Numbered from the stretch's first letter, positions 7,487 through 18,318 are shown. The stretch: 23,025 nt of DNA from JAIVGV01 sp035295985 (GCA_035295985.1 DATHBT010000364.1:1-23025); one strand, 5' to 3'. The notes: a model not told the origin generated them from the letters alone. Program-made: numbers and translations.

Positions 7487-8773
7487 ATGTTCAGGGGCGT
7501 GAGTGTGGGCGTTGGGCCGGGCGCGAGGTTTCGTCGCGCGCATTCGCGCGTGGCCCTGACGGTTGTCGCCGTCGGCCTCTGCCTCGTCTCACTACTGACT
7601 GGCTGCAAGCAGATCACGGAAAAATTCTCGGTGCGCCCGCGCGCGCTGCGCGACGTGCAGGCCGCGCGACTCGCCTTCCGCGTCGAGCCGGACGTGCCGG
7701 CGGAGGCGCTCCCCCTGGGCCTCGCCGGGGAGACGCCGGAGGAGCCTGTCGCCGCCGTCAAGGCCCACTTCGAGACGAACCGCAAGGACGAGGCGCTGCT
7801 CCGCACGGTCGCCTCGCCAGACGGCAAGCGCGTGCTCGCGCTCTACGTGCCGGGCGACCCGGCCTTCCCAGAAGACGAGTTCCTGATAGACCTCTACAGC
7901 TCGGACGGGATGTTCCTGCGCAACATCCTGCCGCCAGACCTCTCGGCCGTCTTCACGCAGGCCATCGAGTGGTCGCCCGACGGCCAGTGGGTCGCCTTCA
8001 CGGGACGCCGCACCGCGAAGCCACAACCCAGCCCGACGCCTACGCCCGAACCGGCGGACGTGCCCCCCGTCCCCGAAGTGCTCGATCCGAACGCGCTGCC
8101 GACCCCGACGCCGACCGTCACCCCCATCATCGCGCCCGTCCAGACCTACTCGACCGAGCAGATCTACCTCTTCGACCGCGACGGCGGCTCCCTGCGCCCG
8201 CTCACGGCGCGCGACGGGCTGATCTACTTCCACGTCGCCTGGGCGCCCGACGGCCACGCGCTGGCCGCGCTCGCCTGCCGCAACGACGAGCTTGAGCGCA
8301 GCATCACGGAGAACAAACAGCTCGCGGGCCGCGCGCGCGTCGTCACGCGCGACGGCCGCGAGCGGCTGCTCTCGGACGAGTTGATGGAGGCCCCGCCCGT
8401 CTGGTCGCCCGACGCGGCGAAGTTGGCCGCGGCCGCGGGGACGGACGTGCTCGTCTTCGACGCCGAGGGCGATCCGCCGACGGCCGCGCGGCTCCCTTTG
8501 CGCGATCCGCTGCTCACGGCCTCGGCCGCCTACGATGCCCGCCTGCTCGCGGCGCGCGGCGGTGCGGGGCAGCAGCAACAGCGGGCGGAGACAGCCGACC
8601 CCAGCCGCTCGATCTCCTTCAACCCCGTCGTCCGGCTCGAATGGGTGCAGCCCGAACTGCTGCTTGCGCAGACCGGCTACGTACGCATCTTCCAGAACGA
8701 GTCGGAGCCGACGCGCCGCTACCTGCGCTGGCACCTCGTGCACCTCAGCCCGCAGGCCGTCGCGCTGGACTAA
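7487..8773 (+). CDS. Lipoprotein with WD40-like (PD40/TolB) propeller repeats
   Basis: This is a 428-residue envelope protein. The N-terminal hydrophobic stretch ends in a lipobox, LLTGC, with the lipidated cysteine at residue 40. PD40-type blades are visible as EWSPDGQWVAFTG, HVAWAPDGHALAALA and PVWSPDAAKLAAAAG. A proline/threonine-rich linker (PTPTPEPADVPPVPEVLDP) interrupts the propeller in the middle. Such propellers usually mediate protein contacts at the envelope; no catalytic motif is seen. I chose ATG 7487 because GGAAG (7473-7477) precedes it by nine bases and the promoter fits; a TTG at 7448 would extend it by 13 residues but starts at the predicted transcription start. The kinase at 15379 carries the same repeat type. 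Confidence 0.82.
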   Translation: MFRGVSVGVGPGARFRRAHSRVALTVVAVGLCLVSLLTGCKQITEKFSVRPRALRDVQAARLAFRVEPDVPAEALPLGLAGETPEEPVAAVKAHFETNRKDEALLRTVASPDGKRVLALYVPGDPAFPEDEFLIDLYSSDGMFLRNILPPDLSAVFTQAIEWSPDGQWVAFTGRRTAKPQPSPTPTPEPADVPPVPEVLDPNALPTPTPTVTPIIAPVQTYSTEQIYLFDRDGGSLRPLTARDGLIYFHVAWAPDGHALAALACRNDELERSITENKQLAGRARVVTRDGRERLLSDELMEAPPVWSPDAAKLAAAAGTDVLVFDAEGDPPTAARLPLRDPLLTASAAYDARLLAARGGAGQQQQRAETADPSRSISFNPVVRLEWVQPELLLAQTGYVRIFQNESEPTRRYLRWHLVHLSPQAVALD

Positions 8774-8777
8774 AAAA

Positions 8778-8893
8778 TGTCAGTAGTCCGTTGTCAGTTG
8801 TCCGTTGCACGTGCTGCTCGGACAAGCCGCTGAGAATGACCGTCCAAGTTACTCGACCGCAAACAACGGACAACTGACAACGGACTACTGACA
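8778..8893. repeat. Inverted heptamer-array element, unit TCMGTTG, perfect arms
   Basis: The left arm 8778-8807 is TG, TCAGTAG, TCCGTTG, TCAGTTG, TCCGTTG. The right arm 8864-8893 is its exact reverse complement over all 30 bases. The core is 56 bp. It begins five bases after the lipoprotein stop and ends before the ribosome binding site of the DinB-like gene. Confidence 0.96.
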
Positions 8894-8916
8894 AAAACTT
8901 TCTGAGGAGACACGTC

Positions 8917-9498
8917 ATGCTCTACTCAAGCGTCGCGGACATCTACAGGGCCAACGAGGAGGTGCGCGCGCGGCTCGTGGCGCGCGTCGAATCGCTCGAC
9001 GAGGAGGCGCAGAATTATCGCGCGGACGCGGCGGCCTGGACGGTCGCAGAGATCCTCGAACACCTCGCGGTGCTCGAACGGCGGCTGGCGCAGTTGGCTA
9101 CCATGATGGTCGGCAAGGTCGAGGGCGTCGCCGCCGCCGCCGGCGGGGCGGCTGCCGGCGCGTCGCCACACTTCAAGCCCTTCTCGCTCGACGAGCAGGC
9201 CGAGCAGGTGCGCGAGCGCAAGCTCGTCGCGCCCGACGAGGTGCGCCCGCGCGGCGGCGTGGCGCTGTCCGACTCGCTCGCCCGCCTGAAGGAGTCGCGC
9301 ACCGCGCTCGAAGCCCTGCGCCCCCGCATCGAGCGCGCCGACCTGTCGGCCGCCACCTACCCGCACCCCGCCTTCGGCCCGCTCAACCTCTACCAGTGGC
9401 TCGCCTTCATCGGCCTCCACGAGGAGCGCCACCTCAACCAGATCGAGCGGCTGCTCCGAAACTGTGGCGCGGGCGACAGCGCAGGAGAGCAAGCCTGA
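8917..9498 (+). CDS. DinB-like superfamily protein
   Basis: The protein has 193 residues and is predicted to form the four-helix DinB/YfiT bundle. The putative metal-binding histidine triad is H49 (ILEHLAVLER), H168 and H172 (LHEERHLNQIERLL). The WTVAEILEHL and HPAFGPLNLYQWLAFIGLHEERH segments are the family's usual landmarks. Members include metal-dependent thiol transferases (bacillithiol, mycothiol) and many uncharacterised enzymes; the substrate here is unknown. GAGGAGA (8904-8910) six bases before the ATG is a strong ribosome binding site. An Ala/Gly-rich insert at about 70-85 looks like a disordered loop. Confidence 0.88.
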   Translation: MLYSSVADIYRANEEVRARLVARVESLDEEAQNYRADAAAWTVAEILEHLAVLERRLAQLATMMVGKVEGVAAAAGGAAAGASPHFKPFSLDEQAEQVRERKLVAPDEVRPRGGVALSDSLARLKESRTALEALRPRIERADLSAATYPHPAFGPLNLYQWLAFIGLHEERHLNQIERLLRNCGAGDSAGEQA

Positions 9499-9547
9499 GT
9501 TTGCGACTTACCGGGCATGGCAAGCCGCTTGATCAAATGCTACCTGC

Positions 9548-9576
9548 TTGCGGGGTGGTGCATCTGTCCATATAAT
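9548..9576 (+). promoter_or_regulatory. Strong promoter for the tRNA gene
   Basis: TTGCGG (9548-9553) and a perfect TATAAT (9571-9576) are separated by 17 bp. The predicted start, about 9583, leaves a leader of about 19 nt before the tRNA. I see no terminator between the tRNA and the HNH gene, so the transcript may continue into that gene. Confidence 0.7.
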
Positions 9577-9601
9577 TTTTGAGCGGTGCCTCGTCGTTTG
9601 T

Positions 9602-9674
<73 letters not shown>

Positions 9675-9703
9675 CACCTCTTCCTCACATCAGCTTCGAC
9701 GCC

Positions 9704-10255
9704 ATGTCCAAAAACGACTCAGACAGGGGGGCGGAAATTTTAGGTATGCCCTTCGGCACGGCGTGCGGGAAATTGCGTAAAAGTGTCATGTTTGATCTGT
9801 TGCGGAAGCACGGCGAGAATGTCTGCTTCAAGTGCGGCGGCCTTATTGACGGGCCTGATGATTTGACGATGGAGCATAAAAAGGCGTGGCAGTCGGCCGG
9901 CGCGTCAGCTTTCTGGGATGTGGACAATATTGCGTTCTCCCACGCCCGCTGCAACCTGCGCGCCGGCTGGGTGAGGCGTGAAATAACGGACGGGACTCTC
10001 TGGTGTTCTGCGTGCAAGAAATCGCTGCCGGTGGAGAGATTTCACAAGGAGAGCCGTCAACGGACGGGCTACGCATTGATTTGCAGACAATGCTCGAGCG
10101 TGAAGAGGCGGCGCGTAAGGGCGCGCGGGGATTGTAAGTATTGCGGGGCGCGGCGCGGGACGCGCGCTTTCCGCGCCACCCACAATATCTGTATGAAGTG
10201 CCATTACAGACGTATGGCAGAGGCCGCCGCGCGGCGTGCCGAAAGGCTGAAGTAG
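9704..10255 (+). CDS. HNH endonuclease-like protein with C-terminal zinc ribbons
   Basis: The protein has 183 residues. An HNH fold is indicated by C41xxC44, H58 (LTMEHKKAW), N75 (DVDNIAFSH), H80 and C83 (SHARCN). Two zinc ribbons follow: CSACKK...ICRQC and CKYCG...CMKC. The conserved-looking N-terminus, DRGAEILGMPFGTACGKLRK, matches, from memory, a group of small HNH proteins in environmental bacteria that often sit next to tRNA genes. Activity would be metal-dependent nicking or cleavage of DNA, not shown here. The gene starts 29 bp after the tRNA, lacks a ribosome binding site, and has visibly lower GC and less biased codons than its neighbours, which suggests recent acquisition. The frame is open backwards through the tRNA, but that extension (ALVAQWLEQRTHNP...) is only translated tRNA. 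Confidence 0.82.
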   Translation: MSKNDSDRGAEILGMPFGTACGKLRKSVMFDLLRKHGENVCFKCGGLIDGPDDLTMEHKKAWQSAGASAFWDVDNIAFSHARCNLRAGWVRREITDGTLWCSACKKSLPVERFHKESRQRTGYALICRQCSSVKRRRVRARGDCKYCGARRGTRAFRATHNICMKCHYRRMAEAAARRAERLK

Positions 10256-10394
10256 TTTATTGACGACTCAGCATCACGCGCCGCGGCTGGTGCAGCCCAA
10301 CCACCTGCGGCGGTTGAGGCCCGCCGATCTTGGTGGCGAAATTCGAGAGTTTGTCAGAAATGATTAATCCGGGGTCTCGGATATAAGAGGGTTG

Positions 10395-10904
10395 TCATAA
10401 CTCACCGAACTCGGGCCGGTATTTGACCAGCCCGCGACGGCCGGCGAGCGCGCCCGGCACAAGCTCCAACGCCACGAACGCCTCGTCGGGAACCGTGTAC
10501 TCGCAGCGCAGCCCGAAGCGGCTGGCCGGCCGGAAGCCGAAGCGCGGGTAGTATTCGGGGTGGCCGAGCACGACAACCGCGTCGCAGCCCGCCCGCCGGC
10601 ACTCTTCCAGCCCCTCACGAACCAGCAGTGAGCCGACGCCTCGCCTCTGGTATTCGGGCACGACGGCCATCGGCGCGAGGCCCATCGCGGCCGAGGTTGA
10701 TTCCCCCGACTCAATCGTCACCGGGCTGAAGAAGATGTGTCCTACTACCCGGTTGCCGTCGGCCGCCACGAGCGAGACGTGCGGGTCGGCCGCGCGCCGC
10801 AGCGCCTCCACCAGCGCCGCCTCTTCGGGGCGTCCGAACGCCAACTCGTTCACGCGGCGAACCGCGTCTATGTCTCCCGCCTGCTCGGAACGAACCGTGA
10901 TCAT
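10395..10904 (-). CDS. GNAT family N-acetyltransferase
   Basis: This is a 169-residue cytoplasmic acetyltransferase. The acetyl-CoA pyrophosphate loop is PEYQRRGVGSLLV (R/QxxGxG). Upstream is the beta-hairpin AAMGLAPMAVVPEYQ, and downstream the GCDAVVVLGHPEYYPRFGFRPA segment of YhbS-type members. It transfers acetyl groups from acetyl-CoA to an unknown amine. GGGAGGG five bases before the ATG (on the minus strand) is a strong ribosome binding site. It stands alone on this strand, divergent from the hydantoinase genes and convergent with the HNH gene; the 139-bp gap to the latter (10256-10394) contains nothing recognisable. Confidence 0.92.
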   Translation of the reverse strand: MITVRSEQAGDIDAVRRVNELAFGRPEEAALVEALRRAADPHVSLVAADGNRVVGHIFFSPVTIESGESTSAAMGLAPMAVVPEYQRRGVGSLLVREGLEECRRAGCDAVVVLGHPEYYPRFGFRPASRFGLRCEYTVPDEAFVALELVPGALAGRRGLVKYRPEFGEL

Positions 10905-11242
10905 TTAACCCTCCCGCCGCGCGGCCGGTTCCCCGTGAGTCGCGAGCGGCGGAGCCTGCGCCGCGGCCTGCCGCGTGTGGGCTGATATGGCCGGCGCGGC
11001 GCGGCCTTGAACGGCAGCGGGCGCGGAGGACAGGTGTAAAAATTTTCCGCGTGGCATATGATGCGAAACCCACAGGCCGATGGAGACGGGCGGGGCGGCG
11101 TTTAGTAGTGCGGCCGGGTCGGAGTTCGGCGGCCGGCTGCTTCCGCTAAGCGCGCTAAAGGTGAACTCTGAGCGGGCGGAGTGAACTCCGTGTGCTGGCC
11201 GTCGGCGCGAGCCGCCGGCTGTATTACGTCGCGAGCTGAAGA
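10905..11242. other. Divergent intergenic region, no gene seen
   Basis: This 338-bp gap lies between the start codons of the acetyltransferase and hydantoinase A. It should hold promoters for both. On the plus strand there is a TATGAT (11057-11062), but only a weak TGTAAA where a -35 box would be, so I do not call a promoter. CGGAGTTC near 11110 and its complement GAACTCCG near 11183 form an 8-base inverted pair of doubtful meaning. Confidence 0.4.
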
Positions 11243-13285
11243 ATGGTTACGGCGGCGAAGAAGGCGGGGCGGCGGGCGGTGCGCGTCGGCGTGGACACGG
11301 GCGGGACGTTCACGGACTTCGTGTACGAGCGCGGCCGTGCCCTGCACGTCTTCAAAATCGCCTCGACGCCCGACGACCCTTCGCGCGCGATTGCCGAGGG
11401 CCTGCGGCGTGTGGCGCGCGAGACGGGAGTGGCGGCGCGCGAGATCGAGGTCGTGCACGGGACGACCGTCGGGACGAACGCGCTGCTGGAACGAAAGGGC
11501 GCGCGCGTCGCGCTCGTGACGACGGCCGGGTTTGAGGACGTGTTGGAGATCGGGCGGCAGGCCCGGCCGCGCCTCTACGACCTGGACGCGGAGAAGCCGC
11601 CCGCCCTCGTGCCGCGCGGGTTGCGTTTCGGCGTGCGCGAGCGCGTCGCCGCGTCGGGTGAAGTTTTAGAGGAGCTGGGAGAGGAAGAGGTCGAACGGCT
11701 GATCGAGAGGCTGGCGCGGGCGCGCGTGGAGGCAGTCGCAGTGTCGCTCCTCTTCTCGTTCGTCAGGCCCGCGCACGAGCGTCGGATCGTGCGTGCGCTG
11801 CGGCGGCTGAAAGTCCCGCTCTCGGTCTCGCACGAGATACTGCCGGAGTACCGCGAGTTCGAGCGCACCTCGACGGTGGCGGTCAACGCCTACCTGCAAC
11901 CGCTGATGGGCCGCTACCTCGGTCGGCTGGAAGGGCAGGCGGGCCGCCTGCGCGTGATGCAGTCGTCGGGCGGGAGCGTGTCGGCGCGCGTGGCGGCGCG
12001 CGAACCCGTGCGGACGATCCTGTCGGGGCCGGCCGGCGGCGTCGTCGGCGCGTTGCGGTCGGCGCGCGACGCGGGCTTCGCGGACATCGTCACGTTCGAC
12101 ATGGGCGGGACTTCGACCGATGTCGCGCTGTGCAGCGCGGGCGAGTTGCGGATGACGAACGAGGCGAGCGTTTCGGGCCTGCCCGTCGCAGTCCACGTGC
12201 TCGACATACACACGGTCGGCGCGGGCGGCGGATCGATTGCGCGGGTGGACGCGGGCGGCAGTTTGCGGGTCGGGCCGGAGTCGGCCGGCGCAGACCCCGG
12301 CCCCGCCGCTTACGGGCGGGGGACGCTGCCGACTGTGACGGACGCGAACCTCGTCCTCGGCCGCTTCGGCGGCGCGCCCCTGCTCGGCGGCGACTTCGCG
12401 CTGGACGAAGGCCGCGCCCACGCGGCGCTGACGAACCTCGCCCGCGACATGTCGCGCGCGGGCGGTCGCAGGGTGACGGCCGTCGAAGCGGCGCTCGGCG
12501 TCGTGCGCGTTGTGAACGCGGGGATGGAGCGCGCTCTGCGCGTGGTCTCGGTCGAGCGGGGCTTCGACACGCGCGGCTTCGCGCTCGTCTCCTTCGGCGG
12601 CGCTGGCGGCTTGCACGCCGTCGCGCTCGCCGAGGGGCTGAAGATTCCGCGCGTCCTCGTGCCGCGCCGGCCCGGCGCGCTCTCCGCGCTCGGCGCGCTT
12701 CAATCGGACGTGGTGCGCGACGCGAGCCGCACCGTCATGCTCGACGCGGCCGGAAAGCTCGACGCGCTTGAGCGCCACTTCCGCGAGATGGAGCGCGACG
12801 CTCGCGCGGCTCTCAAACGCGAGGGTTTTGTCACGGGTCAGCAGCGGCACGAGCGCAGCGTCGCCGCGCGCTACCGCGGGCAGTCGTTCGAGCTTGAGAT
12901 CAGGTTCAAGAAGCTCTCGGACATCGCCGCGGAGTTTCACCGCGCGCACCTCGCGCGCTACGGCTACGAGCAAGGCGCGAACCCGGTCGAGATCGTCAGC
13001 GCGCGCGTGCGCTCCGCCGGGCTGGTCGAGGGGATCGAGGACGAAGGGCCGGCGACCCGCGCCCGCGGCAGCGCGACCGCCGCGCCGCGAAGGACGGCGC
13101 AAGTCTATTTCTCGAAGAGACCCGTCGCCGCGTCCGTTTACGCGCGCGAAGAGTTGCCCGCGGGCGCGCGGCTCAGCAGCCCGTGCGTCGTCACCGAATA
13201 CTCTTCGACGACGCTCGTGCCCGCGGGCACACGCGCGAGCGTCGATTCGCGCGGGAACCTGATCATCGAGCTGTCTGACGATTGA
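11243..13285 (+). CDS. Hydantoinase/oxoprolinase family protein, subunit A (HyuA-like)
   Basis: This is a 680-residue ATP-grasping subunit of the ASKHA fold. Residues about 13-27 (RVGVDTGGTFTDFVY) form the N-terminal phosphate motif; VVHGTTVGTNALLER, SGPAGGVVGA and FDMGGTSTDV (D286) follow, then AGGGSIARVD and ESAGADPGPAAYGRG. Length and motif order are normal for N-methylhydantoinase A, 5-oxoprolinase N-half and acetone/acetophenone carboxylase beta-type subunits. Together with subunit B it would drive ATP-dependent ring opening of a lactam/imide or a carboxylation; the substrate cannot be chosen from sequence. The ribosome binding site is weak (GCTGAAGA). Subunit B follows after 203 bp, a gap unusual for this pair and filled by an inverted-repeat element. 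Confidence 0.92.
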   Translation: MVTAAKKAGRRAVRVGVDTGGTFTDFVYERGRALHVFKIASTPDDPSRAIAEGLRRVARETGVAAREIEVVHGTTVGTNALLERKGARVALVTTAGFEDVLEIGRQARPRLYDLDAEKPPALVPRGLRFGVRERVAASGEVLEELGEEEVERLIERLARARVEAVAVSLLFSFVRPAHERRIVRALRRLKVPLSVSHEILPEYREFERTSTVAVNAYLQPLMGRYLGRLEGQAGRLRVMQSSGGSVSARVAAREPVRTILSGPAGGVVGALRSARDAGFADIVTFDMGGTSTDVALCSAGELRMTNEASVSGLPVAVHVLDIHTVGAGGGSIARVDAGGSLRVGPESAGADPGPAAYGRGTLPTVTDANLVLGRFGGAPLLGGDFALDEGRAHAALTNLARDMSRAGGRRVTAVEAALGVVRVVNAGMERALRVVSVERGFDTRGFALVSFGGAGGLHAVALAEGLKIPRVLVPRRPGALSALGALQSDVVRDASRTVMLDAAGKLDALERHFREMERDARAALKREGFVTGQQRHERSVAARYRGQSFELEIRFKKLSDIAAEFHRAHLARYGYEQGANPVEIVSARVRSAGLVEGIEDEGPATRARGSATAAPRRTAQVYFSKRPVAASVYAREELPAGARLSSPCVVTEYSSTTLVPAGTRASVDSRGNLIIELSDD

Positions 13286-13307
13286 CAGGTTCGACGCGCC
13301 CGAAAAC

Positions 13308-13446
13308 TGTAGGGGCGGGGCAAGTCCACGGCCCGCGGCGCGCGCTGGCACGCAGATCGGCATTCGTATTCATCCAACGTCGAACAAAAACGAAACTTGA
13401 TCCGCGCTCTCTCGCGCGGCTGGCAGGGACAAGCCCTGCCCCTACA
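13308..13446. repeat. Inverted-repeat element bounded by TGTAGGGGC-type arms
   Basis: The left arm 13308-13327 (starting TGTAGGGGCGGGG) and the right arm 13427-13446 are complementary at 17 of 20 positions around a 99-bp core. It has the same overall size (139 bp) and placement (23 bases after a stop) as the heptamer elements, but I cannot read its arms as clean heptamers. It separates two genes normally found adjacent or overlapping. A ribosome binding site for subunit B (GAGGGG near 13477) lies downstream. Confidence 0.75.
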
Positions 13447-13488
13447 AATTTTTTCGGCGCAGCGCGTCCGTCGTTCTGAGGGGCTTCG

Positions 13489-15222
<1,734 letters not shown>

Positions 15223-15337
15223 GAAACTGACGCCGCCGCGCACAGTCTGCGTTCAATTCTTTGAAGCTTTCGGCCCTTAACCATGTCGCCCCGTGCCCTT
15301 TCCCTTTTCACCCCCGTCCCTTTTAGAATGTTCGTCG

Positions 15338-15365
15338 TTGCGGCAAACAACTGCTCTCGTTAAAT
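15338..15365 (+). promoter_or_regulatory. Possible promoter for the Ser/Thr kinase gene
   Basis: TTGCGG (15338-15343) and TTAAAT (15360-15365) are 16 bp apart. Transcription would begin near 15372, only a few bases before ATG 15379, which would make the message almost leaderless and would agree with the absence of a Shine-Dalgarno site. Hexamer quality is modest. Confidence 0.3.
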
Positions 15366-15378
15366 CGTAACCAACTTC

Positions 15379-18258
15379 ATGCCCCTTGAGCGCGGGACAC
15401 GTCTGGGCGGACGCTACGAGATTCGCACGCTCGTCGGCAGCGGCGGGATGGGCGAGGTCTATCGCGCGTGGGACACGGAGCTGGAGCGCGTCGTCGCCCT
15501 GAAAGTCCTGCCGCCGCAGATCGCGGGCGACGGCGACCGCCTGTCGCGCTTCCTGCAGGAAGCCCGCGCCGCCTCCAAGCTCGGCGGCGCACACGCCGCG
15601 CACATCTACGAGATCAAGGAGTCGGACGGCGCGCACTTCATCGCGATGGAGTACGTCGAGGGGCAGTCGCTCGACAAGTACATCGCCGGCAAGCCCCTGG
15701 ACATCTCCGAGATCGCGCGCCTCGGCATCCAGATCGCCGAGGCGCTCGAAGAGGCTCACTCGAAGGGCATCACCCACCGCGACATCAAGCCCGCCAACAT
15801 CATCATCACGCCGCGCGGCGCGGTGAAGGTCTTGGACTTCGGCCTCGCCAAGATCAACCGCCCCGAAGAGGGCTACGCCGAGGACGAGCGCACCGCGTCG
15901 CACGTCAAGACCGACCCCGGCATGGTGATGGGCACGGTCTCCTACATGTCGCCCGAACAGGCCCTGGCCGAGCGCGACATAGACCATCGCACCGACATCT
16001 TCAGCTTAGGCGTCGTGCTCTACGAGATGGCGACGGGCCGCGTGCCCTTCGCGGGCGAGACCACGGGCCGGACGATTGACAACATCATCCACATCCAGCC
16101 CGAGGCGATGGCGCGCTTCAACTACGAAGTGCCGGTCGAGCTGGACGTGATCGTCCGCAAGTGCCTGCGCAAGAACCGCGACGAGCGCTACCAGAACGTC
16201 CGCGATCTCTTGAACGACCTGCGCAGCCTCAAGGCCGATCTCGAATTCGCCGAGCGCGAGCGCAGCGTCCCGCCCGACCTCCGGCGCAGCGGCATGCTGA
16301 GCGGGCTTGCGCCGCGCGGCCACTCGTCCGACCAGCACGTCACACAGCACACGACGGCCGGCGCTTCGAGCGAGCAGCCGACCGTGCTGTTTACGCGCGA
16401 TCAGGCGTCGGGCGCGAGGCAGGAGGCGCACACGGTCGCCGCCGCGCACCGCACGACCGCCTACGGCGGCGAGCCGTCAACGGCCGAGGCGAGGCGGGGC
16501 GGGTGGCCGGCCCTGGCCTTCCTCGGCGTGACGCTCGGCGTGCTGCTCATAGGCGCGGGCGGGTTCGCCGCCTACAGGTTCGCGACGCGCGGCGCGGGCG
16601 GCGATTCCGCGCAGCAGTCGGCCGCGACGCAGGCGATGAAGATCACGCGGCTGACGAACACGGGCAAGGCTTCGAGCGCGGTGATTTCGCCCGACGGGCA
16701 GTTCGTCGTCCACGTCGTCGCCGACGGCGGCCGGCAGTCCCTGTGGCTGCGCCAGACTTCCGCGGCGAGCGACCGCGAGATCGTGCCAGCGGCCGAGGTC
16801 GATTACCTCGGCGTCACCTTCACGCGCGACGGCAGCTTCGTTTACTACGTGACGAGCGAGCGGAACACGCAGTTCGGCGTGCTCTACAAGGTGCCGACCA
16901 TCGGGGGGCGCGAGCCGCAGGAGCTGCTGCGCGACATCGACAGCGCGGTCGCCTTCTCGCCCGACGGCGCAAGCATCGCCTTCGTCCGCAACTTCCCGAA
17001 CCGCAACGAGAGCGCGCTCATCGCCGCGCGCGCCGACGGCACTCAGGAGCGGCAGCTCACGGTCTTCCAGCAGCCGCACTTCATCTGGGGCGCGCCCGCC
17101 TGGTCGCCGGACGGGCAACGCATCGCCTGCGCCGTCTCGGCCGAGGCCGGCGGCTTGCAGTTCGATCTGATGACGGTCTCGGCGTCGGACGGCTCGCGCG
17201 AGAGCATCCCCGGCGCTCGCTTCTCCGACGTGCGCCGCATGGACTGGCTCGCGGACGGCAGCGCCCTCGTCATCTCCGCGACCGATCAAGCCAACAGCCC
17301 GTTCCAGGTTTACCAGGTCGCGGTCGCCGACGGGGCGCAGCGCCGCGTGACGAACGATCTCAACCGCTACGTCGGCGTCTCCCTGACCTCGGACTCGAAG
17401 TCGCTCGTCACCGTGCAGGTTGATCGGCGCGCCAACATCTGGGTCGCGCCTGTGGGCGCGGACGCCGCGGCGCGCGCGCGCCAGATCACTTCGGGCGTGG
17501 CGGTCGAGGGCATAGGGGGCTTAGGCTGGACGCCGGACGGACGGATCGTCTATTCGTCGCAGGCGTCGGGCAACTGGGACATCTGGGTCATGGACGCCGA
17601 CGGGCAGAACCAGCGGCAGCTCACGCGCGACTCCGACCAGAACCTCCACCCCTCCGTCTCGCCAGACGGCGGCACAATCGTCTTCGAGTCGTACCGCGGC
17701 GGCGGCTCGCACGTCTGGCGCATGAACATGGACGGGAGCGACCAGCGGCCACTCACGAACGGGAGCGCGGAGTTCACGCCGCAGTTCACCGCGGACGGCC
17801 GCTCCGTCGTCTATCAGGCGCTCGGCGGCGGGAAGTGGAATTTGTGGCGCGTCCCTGTCGAAGGCGGCGAGCCGCAGCCCGTGGCGGAGAACGTGCTGAC
17901 GGAGCCTGCGCTCTCGCCCGACGGCAAATACTTCGCCTACCCCTACTGGGACGAGCAGGCGCAGACCACGCGCACGGCCGTCGTCTCCTTCGCCGACGGC
18001 CAGCGCGTTAAGACCTTCGACGCGCTGCCGCTCTCGCTCGAATGGTCGCCCGACTCGCGCTCGCTCTGCTACATCGACACGCGCGGCGGCGTCTCGAACG
18101 TCTGGGCGCAGCCGCTCGCGGGCGGCCAGCCGCGCCGCCTGACGGATTTCCGCTCCGACGAGCTGTTCGCCTTCGCCTTCTCCACGGACGGCCGCCAGCT
18201 CGCACTCGCCCGCGGCCACGTCACGCGCGACGTTGTCCTCATCAAAGACTTCCGCTAG
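15379..18258 (+). CDS. Transmembrane serine/threonine protein kinase with C-terminal PD40 beta-propeller
   Basis: This is a 959-residue Hanks-type kinase. The kinase domain covers about 13-275: glycine loop LVGSGGMGEVYRAWD, K42 in VALKVLPPQ, catalytic D135 in HRDIKPANIII, D153 in DFGLAK, and GTVSYMSPEQA at the activation loop end. A linker of about 100 residues precedes one membrane helix (about 376-400, LAFLGVTLGVLLIGAGGFAAY). The C-terminal half (about 410-959) is a propeller of TolB/PD40 blades, for example AVISPDGQFVVHV, PAWSPDGQRIACAV and SVSPDGGTIVFES. All catalytic residues are present. The topology puts the kinase in the cytoplasm and the propeller outside, as expected for an envelope sensor. 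No target is encoded beside it. There is no ribosome binding site at the ATG. Confidence 0.95.
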   Translation: MPLERGTRLGGRYEIRTLVGSGGMGEVYRAWDTELERVVALKVLPPQIAGDGDRLSRFLQEARAASKLGGAHAAHIYEIKESDGAHFIAMEYVEGQSLDKYIAGKPLDISEIARLGIQIAEALEEAHSKGITHRDIKPANIIITPRGAVKVLDFGLAKINRPEEGYAEDERTASHVKTDPGMVMGTVSYMSPEQALAERDIDHRTDIFSLGVVLYEMATGRVPFAGETTGRTIDNIIHIQPEAMARFNYEVPVELDVIVRKCLRKNRDERYQNVRDLLNDLRSLKADLEFAERERSVPPDLRRSGMLSGLAPRGHSSDQHVTQHTTAGASSEQPTVLFTRDQASGARQEAHTVAAAHRTTAYGGEPSTAEARRGGWPALAFLGVTLGVLLIGAGGFAAYRFATRGAGGDSAQQSAATQAMKITRLTNTGKASSAVISPDGQFVVHVVADGGRQSLWLRQTSAASDREIVPAAEVDYLGVTFTRDGSFVYYVTSERNTQFGVLYKVPTIGGREPQELLRDIDSAVAFSPDGASIAFVRNFPNRNESALIAARADGTQERQLTVFQQPHFIWGAPAWSPDGQRIACAVSAEAGGLQFDLMTVSASDGSRESIPGARFSDVRRMDWLADGSALVISATDQANSPFQVYQVAVADGAQRRVTNDLNRYVGVSLTSDSKSLVTVQVDRRANIWVAPVGADAAARARQITSGVAVEGIGGLGWTPDGRIVYSSQASGNWDIWVMDADGQNQRQLTRDSDQNLHPSVSPDGGTIVFESYRGGGSHVWRMNMDGSDQRPLTNGSAEFTPQFTADGRSVVYQALGGGKWNLWRVPVEGGEPQPVAENVLTEPALSPDGKYFAYPYWDEQAQTTRTAVVSFADGQRVKTFDALPLSLEWSPDSRSLCYIDTRGGVSNVWAQPLAGGQPRRLTDFRSDELFAFAFSTDGRQLALARGHVTRDVVLIKDFR

Positions 18259-18282
18259 CCGTTCGTTAATTCACCGTGCCAA

Positions 18283-18318
18283 AAGGGTGAAACCTTCGTC
18301 ACACGAAGGGTTCACCCT
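18283..18318 (+). terminator. Long hairpin after the kinase gene, likely terminator
   Basis: Arms 18284-18299 and 18303-18318 (AGGGTGAA... / ...TTCACCCT) pair over 16 bp with one mismatch around a 3-base CAC loop. It is 25 bp after the kinase stop and followed by a moderately T-rich CTTCGTTTTCG. The tight loop argues for a transcription terminator or mRNA end structure rather than an inserted element. Confidence 0.6.

Noticed and set aside
11035..11062. Promoter for hydantoinase A (TGTAAA ... TATGAT)
   Set aside because: Good -10 but the -35 matches poorly and the site is 180 bp from the start codon.
11666..13363. A 565-codon minus-strand open frame over hydantoinase A
   Set aside because: No motif and Arg/Ala-rich; entirely explained by GC-rich codons of the recognised gene.
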